A stretch of 7,761 bases of DNA from Phototrophicales bacterium (lineage in GTDB: Bacteria > Chloroflexota > Anaerolineae > Aggregatilineales > Phototrophicaceae). A model generated the notes under the pieces. That model saw nothing but the letters and a program-made list of their open reading frames with translations. It was not told the origin of the DNA and did not search any database. The position numbers were made by a program, and so were the translations under genes. The stretch lies in the NCBI GenBank assembly GCA_002794515.1, contig PGTJ01000107.1, positions 1 to 7,761 of the forward strand, written 5' to 3'. Positions 1-6,211 of the stretch are shown here, in pieces; the first letter of the stretch is position 1; each line of letters opens with the position of its first letter.

Positions 1-1470
1 GGGTGGCAGCGGACCACCATTGTAATTCAGTGACAAGAGATAATTAATCGTCTCTGGCACAGGGGTGAGGACATACACATCCACCCAACGCGACCATCCC
101 ACCCAATCTTCATCCGAATAACCCAAGTCTATCCAATAGGGCGTGGTGCGCGGACCGCCTGTATCGGCTGTGCGCCCAATGCCATACCCAAACACATACA
201 CATTCAGACGATACGGGATGATGCGCGGGTCGATGGCGACAATGCCCTTTTGCAACGTCTCGCCGATGGCAGTGATGTTATCACCACCCAATTCGGCGGG
301 ATAGTAACTGGTGGCATACATGCGGAATTTCCGCCAATATTCCAACACACCATCTGGTGTTTCGATGGTGCGGATGGTAATTTTTGTGCCATACGCCACC
401 ACTTCATTTTGTGGGGCTTGTGCGGTAAATTCTTCGATGAGGTCGCGCCGAATTTCTACCCCATTTTCATAGCGAACACGATAATTACGCTGATACACCC
501 CCTCCCGCCCCGTTTGGATGATGGCACGGCGGTCTAGATCTAAATTGGGGTCGGCTTGTAAAACCGACTCATAGGGGATAGGCGACTGCTCGCTGATAAT
601 ATCTTCTGTGACGCGGATGACGCGCACGGTAATCCCCGCGGTAATCGGTTCGGATGCCGATGGGATGGTATAATCGAGACCATTGAGGACGATACCGCTC
701 TCGATGAGCGCCTCGCCGATGGTTTGGGCGCGTACACGAGTTTGGACAGTCTCGCCATCGGCACGGATGAATAATTCCCTTGAGCGGTCAATGATAATCT
801 CCATGTTTGCCACAACACGCTCGATCGGCGCGGGCGATATTTGGTCGGGCAAAAATAATACAATACCCGCTTCATACAACGCATCGGCGACCGTTTGGGC
901 AGTCGTCTGGAATAAACGCACATCATCACCTTCGCGGATGCGGATAGTGACTGCACGCCGTATACGAATGTCGCTCACAGGGGCATCCCATAACATCATA
1001 TCGGCTTGGGATATGGGTGTGCCGTTAATGCTTAGGGCATCGGCGGGGTTCACCGTGATATTGGCGCGATTGAGGATGTCGAACGGTGTGGTGAAGGTGG
1101 TGTTCATCACCGTCAATTGGTCATCGACAAAAATTTGCACAGGTTTGGCTTGTTGAATGCGAATGGTCATCTGCTCGGTGAGTGGTGTATCGGCAGATGG
1201 TATGAGCAAGTCATCTGGGCGTAAGATGAGGGCTTGTTCGGTGAGAAATGCATCTACAGTTTGGGCGAATGTCGAAACAGAGAATTTGCGACCATCCAAT
1301 TCTAAATTCACGGTGATGGGCTTGCGAGTCGGTGCGGGTGGTAATGGTGTGGCGGTTGGGCGATTGAGCAAGATCACCCCTGCAATGGTGATGCCCACAC
1401 CGATGAAGATGAGCAAGGCGAATAAGTAATATAGGCTATCTGCTTTTTTCGGTTGAGATGGTGTGTTCAT
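1..1470 (-). CDS. YabE-like cell-wall protein with DUF348 repeats, G5 and 3D domains (3' end off window)
   Basis: The frame is open for 490 codons from ATG at 1470 to the left edge with no stop, so the C-terminus is missing, probably by little because the last recognisable domain is complete. An N-terminal membrane anchor spans about residues 13-36 and is followed by a Pro/Thr-rich linker. Four DUF348-like modules follow at about 52-108, 109-165, 173-229 and 230-286, then a G5 domain at about 287-366. Last is a 3D domain at about 383-460, with the three hallmark aspartates in AIDP (D414), ADTGG (D436) and WIDLG (D448). This is the architecture of Bacillus YabE. The 3D fold is related to MltA-type lytic transglycosylases, so peptidoglycan cleavage outside the membrane is the likely role (inference). 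The start is bounded by an in-frame TAA inside the upstream SRP RNA gene. GGTGGGG and TTGGGA lie upstream as poorly placed ribosome-binding candidates. The protein resembles RpfB in domains but shows no lysozyme-like Rpf domain. Confidence 0.88.
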   Translation of the reverse strand, partial: MNTPSQPKKADSLYYLFALLIFIGVGITIAGVILLNRPTATPLPPAPTRKPITVNLELDGRKFSVSTFAQTVDAFLTEQALILRPDDLLIPSADTPLTEQMTIRIQQAKPVQIFVDDQLTVMNTTFTTPFDILNRANITVNPADALSINGTPISQADMMLWDAPVSDIRIRRAVTIRIREGDDVRLFQTTAQTVADALYEAGIVLFLPDQISPAPIERVVANMEIIIDRSRELFIRADGETVQTRVRAQTIGEALIESGIVLNGLDYTIPSASEPITAGITVRVIRVTEDIISEQSPIPYESVLQADPNLDLDRRAIIQTGREGVYQRNYRVRYENGVEIRRDLIEEFTAQAPQNEVVAYGTKITIRTIETPDGVLEYWRKFRMYATSYYPAELGGDNITAIGETLQKGIVAIDPRIIPYRLNVYVFGYGIGRTADTGGPRTTPYWIDLGYSDEDWVGWSRWVDVYVLTPVPETINYLLSLNYNGGPLPP

Positions 1471-1510
1471 GTGATGATATATCCCAAGTCCCCACCCATA
1501 TATTGATGAG

Positions 1511-1532
1511 AAACAAAAAGGTTATTAGCAGT
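1511..1532 (-). terminator. Probable SRP RNA terminator (closing helix arm plus U-rich tract)
   Basis: On the minus strand the 3' arm of the AU-rich closing helix of the SRP RNA (1521-1532) runs straight into CTTTTTGTTT (1520-1511). A stem followed by a run of Us fits intrinsic termination or 3'-end definition. The stem is low in GC, so efficiency is uncertain, and some read-through into the wall-protein gene 40 bases further on is possible. Confidence 0.45.
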
Positions 1533-1650
1533 GATTCGAGCCGGCACCCTCGCAACACCCAAACGGAACTCCTTAGTGCTGCTGACTTCCGCCCCTGACA
1601 CGGTTCGGAGGGTTTGCCGTGCAAGACCGACCCGAATGACTACTAATAAC
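1521..1650 (-). ncRNA. ffs: Signal recognition particle RNA, small bacterial type (4.5S-like)
   Basis: On the minus strand this 130-nt segment has the conserved SRP domain IV: GTCAGG, a short stem closed by C-G around a GGAA tetraloop, then AGCAGC. GGC pairs with GUC around the GGAA loop, and the UCAGG/AGCAG strands form the symmetric internal loop bound by the Ffh M domain. Below it GUG pairs with CAC and CUCC with GGAG. A 12-bp helix joins AUUCGGGUCGGU to the GCCGGCUCGAAU side. The ends close with another 12-bp helix, GUUAUUAGUAGU with ACUGCUAAUAAC, which contains one U-G pair. The RNA scaffolds SRP with Ffh for co-translational membrane targeting. No Alu domain is apparent. The termini are set from the closing helix and may be off by a few bases. 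Short open frames across it are accidental. Confidence 0.93.
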
Positions 1651-1656
1651 CTCATT

Positions 1657-1697
1657 GCCTTAACAAATTTTTCGTGAAAAAATATTGTTAAAAAGGC
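1657..1697. repeat. AT-rich imperfect inverted repeat between the GT87-like gene and the SRP RNA gene
   Basis: On the plus strand GCCTTAACAA...TTTTTC and GAAAAAATATTGTTAAAAAGGC form a long dyad around a GTG centre at about 1674-1676, with small bulges. It lies 23 bases past the stop of the upstream membrane-protein gene and 6 bases before the first base of the SRP RNA. It could terminate the membrane-protein transcript, though it is weak and low in GC, or act as an upstream control element for the SRP RNA. On the minus strand TTAACA (1691-1686) resembles a -35 box, but no good -10 is seen at normal spacing. Confidence 0.5.
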
Positions 1698-1720
1698 TCT
1701 CTTTATTTCGTGAATTGCTT

Positions 1721-2683
1721 CTAGTATAGCATCCGTGCGCGCACCCTGTCAATTATGGTGTGGCGTTGTGACCATGCCACCATCGCCTCGCCAAACAAAA
1801 TCGTCAATGGGATGATCCACGCCAAGCGTTGATTATCGGCGATGAGCATGGGGATAACCGTCAACCACGACACAAACCAATAGGCAGGACGGGGTGTGAT
1901 GGCGACCACCGTCATACAATGATAATTGGCAAAATAGGGGCTACCCAACAACGTGGCACATGCCACAAGGCGCAATCGTTGTAATTTCGATGCGCGAATG
2001 GGCATTAGGGCAATGCCCCATGCCAACAAGCCGATAGGGAAAATAGACGAATCGAAATAACGTCCACTAGGGCTGAGTTGGCGCAAGCTATCCAGCCACA
2101 AAGGTATCCAGTTGGGATATATCAGCAAGGTGATGAGCAAAATAATCAGCGCAGTCGCCACTGTATATAACAAATCCCACCAACGGCGCTCTATCAACAA
2201 CCAAAAGATGAACAGCACCGCTATTCCCCATCCCACTTGCACTTTGGTGATGAGGGCGATTAGCGCCACCCCCATCCATAGCGGATGCAGATGATAATGC
2301 ACGACCAGCCAGCCCAACATCACGCCCATCAGGGCGATAAATTCAATTTGTCCAAGCCATATCGTCCATAAAAATGGCACCGATGAAATCGCCCATAGCC
2401 AACGCCCACCAACGAGCAAAACCGCCAAACGCACCATAATCGCTGTAATCAGCACGACTACCGTCCAACGCCACGGGGCGGGATATTCGGGCAACAAAGT
2501 TATGGGCGCAAGGAGCAAATGTACCCATGCGGGGGCGGTAGTTTGTTCGCGCCATGCCTGAAAGTAATATAACCATCCATCATACCCCCCTGGCAAAATC
2601 ATCGTCACGATGATTAATCCCATCAACACACCTAACCATAAGGGCGAAACTGGCAATTTGGGCGAATGTTCTCTATCAGACAT
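1721..2683 (-). CDS. Polytopic membrane protein, GT-C / GT87-like (DUF2029-type) putative glycosyltransferase
   Basis: The 320-residue product is mostly hydrophobic, with an estimated eight or nine membrane segments, for example about 14-31, 73-91, 98-126, 135-163, 172-189, 214-228 and 265-283. Features shared with GT87 (polyprenol-phosphate-mannose-dependent) enzymes are an Asp in the first extracytoplasmic loop (GGYDGW, D35), a GQ-containing segment entering a helix (G111-Q112), and a Lys/Gln pair after a later helix (TKVQVGW, K147 and Q149). By family analogy it would move a sugar from a lipid-linked donor to an acceptor outside the membrane. Donor and acceptor cannot be told from sequence. 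It is shorter than many GT87 proteins, which are near 400 residues. The start codon ATG at 2683 has a weak GAGG-type site upstream. It is divergent from the kinase gene. The membrane topology is certain; the enzymatic label is tentative. Confidence 0.62.
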   Translation of the reverse strand: MSDREHSPKLPVSPLWLGVLMGLIIVTMILPGGYDGWLYYFQAWREQTTAPAWVHLLLAPITLLPEYPAPWRWTVVVLITAIMVRLAVLLVGGRWLWAISSVPFLWTIWLGQIEFIALMGVMLGWLVVHYHLHPLWMGVALIALITKVQVGWGIAVLFIFWLLIERRWWDLLYTVATALIILLITLLIYPNWIPLWLDSLRQLSPSGRYFDSSIFPIGLLAWGIALMPIRASKLQRLRLVACATLLGSPYFANYHCMTVVAITPRPAYWFVSWLTVIPMLIADNQRLAWIIPLTILFGEAMVAWSQRHTIIDRVRARMLY

Positions 2684-2701
2684 GGGTGAGCCTCAACCTC
2701 A

Positions 2702-2740
2702 TTGATGCACGAAACTTAAAAAACCAGATAATATAGAGAT
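2702..2740. promoter_or_regulatory. Candidate divergent promoter region
   Basis: The 93-bp gap between two divergent start codons must carry promoters both ways. On the plus strand TTGATG (2702-2707) and GATAAT (2727-2732) resemble -35 and -10 boxes, but the 19-bp spacer is long. On the minus strand TATATT (2735-2730) is a 5/6 match to a -10 box and overlaps the plus-strand one, with no clear -35. The assignment rests on consensus resemblance only. Confidence 0.3.
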
Positions 2741-2754
2741 AACACGCACAACCA

Positions 2755-2766
2755 CTTTTATAAAAG
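2755..2766. repeat. Perfect 12-bp palindrome upstream of the kinase start
   Basis: CTTTTATAAAAG is a perfect palindrome ending 10 bases before the ATG of the histidine kinase gene and overlapping its only purine-rich ribosome-binding candidate, AAAAGAG (2762-2768). It could be an operator or simply AT-rich leader sequence. Confidence 0.35.
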
Positions 2767-2776
2767 AGTTTACATC

Positions 2777-4471
2777 ATGACAACACGGTTTCGGATTTTA
2801 TTCATCATCACCATCACGCTAATTGCCCTCTTGGGATTGATTTATCTGTCATCGCGGGCTACTTTGCTGGATAACTACTTGAAATTAGAAGAACGGGATG
2901 CCCGCGAAAATTTGGCGCGTGCGGTAAATGCGCTCGATTTACAACTGCGCGCCTTTATGAAGCTGAATGAAGATTGGGCGCATTGGGATGACACGTATCA
3001 GTTCATCCAAGATAGTAATGATGATTACCGCATCAGTAACTTAAATGATACCACATTCACCACGCTTGGCATTCATCTCGCCTTTTATATCGATAATATG
3101 GGCAAGCGTATGTTCGAGGGGGCGTATGACCTCGTGAACAATACGCGCACGACTATCCCTAGTAGCATCGAACCGTATCTGACGAATGAAGGCATATTGC
3201 GCCATTTGCCCAATGATTTGGATGGTCGGGGTGGCTTTATCATGTTGCCACAAGGGATGTTGATGGTCGCCTCGCATAATATCCTCACTGGAGAACGCAC
3301 AGGTCCCAAAAAGGGGGTATTGATTTGGGGGCGTTTTGTCGATGCGCCATTTTTAGCCGATTTGCGCGAGGCAACGCGCTTGAATATCGATATTTTTCGG
3401 GTACGAGATGAAAATTTACCCGATGATGTCTTGGCTATCCAAGCCGACTTGCTCAGAAATCCGCGTGAGGGGATCATACAACCTGTGAGCGAGGGGCAAA
3501 TCGCCAGTTATCAGATCATCCCCAATATCAATGGGCGGTCATCGATGATTTTACGTGTGTTGTTGAACCGCGATATTTATCGGCAAGGGCAAGAGAGCAT
3601 CCGCCTATTCAGTTTATCGCTATTAGGCGCGGGAATAGCCTTCATCTTAATTGTTGGGGTATTGCTCGATGTGACCGTCACCCGTCGCCAAGAAAAACAA
3701 GTCCAAGAGGCGCTCATGCAAGCCAAAAACGCGGCAGAAGCCGCCAGTTTTGCCAAATCTGCCTTTTTAGCCAATATGAGCCACGAATTACGCACCCCAC
3801 TCAATGCCATTTTGGGATATAGCGAATTGAGCATCGAGGAACTAAAAGAGGCAGGATTAGATGAAATCGCCGAGTTCATCAATAAAATTCGGCTATCTGG
3901 GGAGCATCTGCTTAAGTTGATCAACGATATTCTGGATTTATCGAAAATCGAGGCGGGCAAGATGGAACTCTCCATCGAAACATTCGACCTCGCTCCGTTA
4001 TTAGAGGAAGTCACCACCATCATTCGCCCCATGATCGAAAAGAACAATAATCAACTGACATTGCCAGATAGCGATGTTGGCAAATTACAACTTCACACTG
4101 ACCGCACAAAAGTGCGTCAGATATTGCTCAATTTGCTAAATAACGCCACGAAATTCACCGAGAATGGACAAATCTCGCTCGATGTGCAAGCAATTCAACG
4201 CCAAGAGGGCGCAGAAGCCGAGGTTGTCTTCATCATCACCGATACGGGAATTGGCATGTCGAAAGAGCAAATGGGCAAATTGTTCAAAGATTTTTCGCAA
4301 GTCGACAGTTCATCAACACGCAAATACGGCGGGACGGGGTTGGGACTATCGATTAGTCGGCGCTTCGCACGGATGATGGGCGGGGATATTACGGTGAGCA
4401 GTGAACTGGGGAAAGGCTCTACCTTCACCTTGATATTGCCCCAGAAGGCAAAATCTGCGCCCGATGAATAG
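2777..4471 (+). CDS. Membrane sensor histidine kinase with extracytoplasmic CHASE4 domain
   Basis: This 564-residue protein has a membrane helix at about 6-26, an extracytoplasmic region at about 27-273 and a second helix at about 277-298. The extracytoplasmic region matches CHASE4 (DWAHWDDTYQF at 67-77, then SNLND and a YIDNMG segment). A charged, probably coiled-coil linker leads straight into the HisKA domain with the H box MSHELRTPLNAI, where H336 is the phospho-acceptor. The ATPase domain has an N box (LLNLLNNATKFTENG, N456), G1 (DTGIGM, D489), an F box (LFKDFSQVD) and G2 (GGTGLGLS, 518-525), all intact. The protein should autophosphorylate in response to an extracytoplasmic signal, ligand unknown. 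There is no HAMP, PAS or receiver domain, and no response-regulator gene in the window, so the partner is elsewhere. It is transcribed away from the GT87-like gene and toward cpaF. The ATG has only a weak AAGAG site 8 bases upstream. Confidence 0.92.
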   Translation: MTTRFRILFIITITLIALLGLIYLSSRATLLDNYLKLEERDARENLARAVNALDLQLRAFMKLNEDWAHWDDTYQFIQDSNDDYRISNLNDTTFTTLGIHLAFYIDNMGKRMFEGAYDLVNNTRTTIPSSIEPYLTNEGILRHLPNDLDGRGGFIMLPQGMLMVASHNILTGERTGPKKGVLIWGRFVDAPFLADLREATRLNIDIFRVRDENLPDDVLAIQADLLRNPREGIIQPVSEGQIASYQIIPNINGRSSMILRVLLNRDIYRQGQESIRLFSLSLLGAGIAFILIVGVLLDVTVTRRQEKQVQEALMQAKNAAEAASFAKSAFLANMSHELRTPLNAILGYSELSIEELKEAGLDEIAEFINKIRLSGEHLLKLINDILDLSKIEAGKMELSIETFDLAPLLEEVTTIIRPMIEKNNNQLTLPDSDVGKLQLHTDRTKVRQILLNLLNNATKFTENGQISLDVQAIQRQEGAEAEVVFIITDTGIGMSKEQMGKLFKDFSQVDSSSTRKYGGTGLGLSISRRFARMMGGDITVSSELGKGSTFTLILPQKAKSAPDE

Positions 4472-4476
4472 CAGGA

Positions 4477-4497
4477 CGAGGGGCGCAAAACCCCTCG
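4477..4497. terminator. Hairpin between convergent kinase and cpaF genes
   Basis: CGAGGGG (4477-4483) and CCCCTCG (4491-4497) form a perfect 7-bp GC-rich stem with a 7-base loop, sitting 5 bases after the kinase stop and 16 bases past the cpaF stop. Its position between convergent genes fits a bidirectional terminator. Neither strand has a T-run directly after the stem, so it is not a textbook intrinsic terminator and may act as a 3'-end stabiliser or roadblock. Confidence 0.5.
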
Positions 4498-4513
4498 CCA
4501 CCGCCACAGCACG

Positions 4514-6100
4514 TTAAAATTTATTCTGACCCGCACCAAAGATGCGTCCGGGCAGATTAAAGCCATATTGTTTGAACTTATCCACGAATTTCGGACGGAA
4601 GCCAGTCGCTTGTAATGTGCCACCGCCTTCATGTGAATAACCCGCCTCTTTTTGTCCTTCGGTACGATAGACAAAAATATCTTGTAAGACGACACTTTCG
4701 CCTTCCATGCCTTGTACTTCTGTCACCTGCACCACCTTGCGCGAGCCATCTTTGAGGCGGCTTTGTTGCACAATCAGGTGAATGGCGCTGGCGATTTGGG
4801 CGCGGATGACGAACACGGGCAAGTTCATCCCCGCCATCATACACAACGTCTCGAGGCGGGCGATGGCATCGCGTGGGCTATTGCTGTGAACGGTGGTCAG
4901 CGACCCGTCATGACCAGTGTTCATCGCTTGGAGCATGTCGAGGGCTTCGCCCGCACGACATTCACCGATGACGAGGCGATCGGGGCGCATCCGCAATGTG
5001 CCACGCACCAGGTCACGGATGGTCAATTTTCCTTCTTCTTCGGTGCCTGGGATGGGTGGCGCGGTTTCGAGGCGTACCACATGCCGTTGGGCGAGGTTGA
5101 GTTCTGCCGAGTCTTCTACGGTGATGATGCGCTCATCTTCGGGGATGAACGAACTCAGCACATTGAGCAAGGTGGTTTTACCAGATCCCGTACCGCCCGA
5201 TACGACGATATTCAACCGCGATACCACACAGGCTTCAAAGAATTTGGCGACCTCTTCGCTGAAAGAACCGAATTTAATCAAGTCATCTACCGTGAGGCGC
5301 TTTTCTGGAAATTTACGGATGGTGATGGTCGTGCCACACAATGCCGATGGTTGGGTGACGATATGCACCCGCGATCCATCTGGTAGACGGGCATCTACCA
5401 TCGGATTCGAGCGATTCAATGTTCGCATCAGTGGGCGCACGATGCGCTGTGCTGTCCATTGGACATGTTCTTCATCATCAAAGACAATATCCGTCTCGCG
5501 CAATTTGCCTTTGTATTCGGCAAAGACCACCTCGCCACCATTAACCATGATTTCGGAATATGATCGATCTTGCACGAGGGGTTCTATCGCCCCAAAACCG
5601 AGCAGATCATTGAGCAATCCCTCTTTTAGTTCTTCAAATTCAGCTTTAGAGAGATTGACATTCATCTTTTTGAGGATTTCTACAAGGCGGTCGACCACGA
5701 TTTTTTGTTTTTCGGGGTCATTGCGCTTCCATTCGTCCATCTCTTCGGGGAAAGCCAATAATTTGGGACGTAATTGCTTGCGGAGCTTTTTGACCGTTGC
5801 CGACACACGCCGTTTAGCAGGCACAACATAACCCGTGTCTAATTTTTTCGGCGCATCGAGCGAGCCAATCGGTTTGACTGCGCCCGTATAGGTGGTCGCA
5901 GGCGCATCGGCTTTTTCTTCGGGCTTGGTATCGGCAGGGGGTGGCGCAGAAGCTGACTTTTTAGGGGCATTATTGCCACCCAAGCGTGCATCTAAATCTG
6001 CCTCTAGTTCAGCTTCGATGTCGCTAAAATCGGTCTCTTCGGTGTTATTCGGTTTCTTCGGTGGTTCACCTTGTTGCACACGTTTCAGAAAAGAACCCAT
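4514..6100 (-). CDS. cpaF: CpaF/TadA-type secretion ATPase (Flp pilus / type IVc assembly)
   Basis: The 528-residue product is a cytoplasmic hexameric ATPase of the GspE/VirB11 superfamily, CpaF branch, which powers Tad/Flp pilus assembly. Residues about 12-95 are an acidic, Pro/Ala/Lys-rich, probably disordered linker. An N-terminal domain at about 100-290 contains the family segment LLGFGAIEPL (166-175), SEIMVNG and the VDARLPDGSRVH arginine loop (235-246). The ATPase core has Walker A GGTGSGKT (302-309, K308), an Asp box ITVEDSAEL (326-334), Walker B LVIGE (376-380) and a His box GHDGSLTTVHSNSPRDAIARLE (397 onward, H405). The C-terminal ATGFRPKFVDKF block and LPGRIF are typical of CpaF. 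All catalytic motifs are intact. The ATG at 6100 has AAGAGGG about 10 bases upstream. The usual tadB/tadC neighbours are absent downstream, where a convergent kinase gene lies, so partners must be encoded elsewhere. An archaeal-type pilus ATPase is a less likely alternative. Confidence 0.94.
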   Translation of the reverse strand: MGSFLKRVQQGEPPKKPNNTEETDFSDIEAELEADLDARLGGNNAPKKSASAPPPADTKPEEKADAPATTYTGAVKPIGSLDAPKKLDTGYVVPAKRRVSATVKKLRKQLRPKLLAFPEEMDEWKRNDPEKQKIVVDRLVEILKKMNVNLSKAEFEELKEGLLNDLLGFGAIEPLVQDRSYSEIMVNGGEVVFAEYKGKLRETDIVFDDEEHVQWTAQRIVRPLMRTLNRSNPMVDARLPDGSRVHIVTQPSALCGTTITIRKFPEKRLTVDDLIKFGSFSEEVAKFFEACVVSRLNIVVSGGTGSGKTTLLNVLSSFIPEDERIITVEDSAELNLAQRHVVRLETAPPIPGTEEEGKLTIRDLVRGTLRMRPDRLVIGECRAGEALDMLQAMNTGHDGSLTTVHSNSPRDAIARLETLCMMAGMNLPVFVIRAQIASAIHLIVQQSRLKDGSRKVVQVTEVQGMEGESVVLQDIFVYRTEGQKEAGYSHEGGGTLQATGFRPKFVDKFKQYGFNLPGRIFGAGQNKF

Positions 6101-6106
6101 AAATCC

Positions 6107-6117
6107 ATATCCCTCTT
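6107..6117 (-). promoter_or_regulatory. Ribosome-binding site of cpaF
   Basis: On the minus strand AAGAGGGATAT precedes the ATG at 6100. The AGAGGG core lies about 10 bases from the start, slightly wider than usual, and is the clearest Shine-Dalgarno-like element in the window. It supports the chosen start of cpaF. TTATAA just upstream of it is too close to serve as a -10 box for a normal leader. Confidence 0.45.
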
Positions 6118-6151
6118 ATAACTACTATCACATGACTTCATCAATAACGCT

Positions 6152-6180
6152 GGGCGGATATACATGATATAAATCCGCCC
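6152..6180. repeat. Strong inverted repeat between the aldehyde dehydrogenase gene and cpaF
   Basis: GGGCGGAT (6152-6159) and ATCCGCCC (6173-6180) form a perfect 8-bp stem. It can extend by ATA/TAT (6160-6162 with 6168-6170) across a 2-base bulge, leaving a 5-base loop. It lies 31 bases past the aldehyde dehydrogenase stop and about 50 bases before the cpaF start. It may terminate the aldehyde dehydrogenase transcript, but there is no T-run after it on the minus strand; it may equally be an operator or leader structure for cpaF. Confidence 0.5.
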
Positions 6181-6211
6181 GATAAATCAACAATCCTCAT
6201 CCTATGATACA

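Noticed and set aside
683..1429. Plus-strand open frames opposite the wall-protein gene
   Set aside because: The minus-strand frame is open across the whole 1-1470 stretch and encodes DUF348, G5 and 3D domains, so these are shadows.
1521..1650. tRNA or tmRNA
   Set aside because: There is no cloverleaf, T-loop consensus or CCA end. The structure is one long rod with the SRP internal loop and GGAA tetraloop.
1436..1655. Two overlapping minus-strand small ORFs of 62 codons
   Set aside because: They run through the SRP RNA gene and into the wall-protein leader; the conservation pattern is that of an RNA.
4195..4844. Minus-strand ORFs bridging the kinase 3' end and the cpaF 3' end
   Set aside because: They overlap two well-supported genes and their translations show no family features.
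4712..5386. Plus-strand open frame of 224 codons
   Set aside because: Another antisense shadow of cpaF, with no motifs or ribosome-binding site.
4917..5831. Plus-strand open frame of 304 codons
   Set aside because: It lies wholly antisense to cpaF, whose minus-strand frame carries every expected ATPase motif; the plus-strand translation is Ser/Arg-rich with no recognisable domain.
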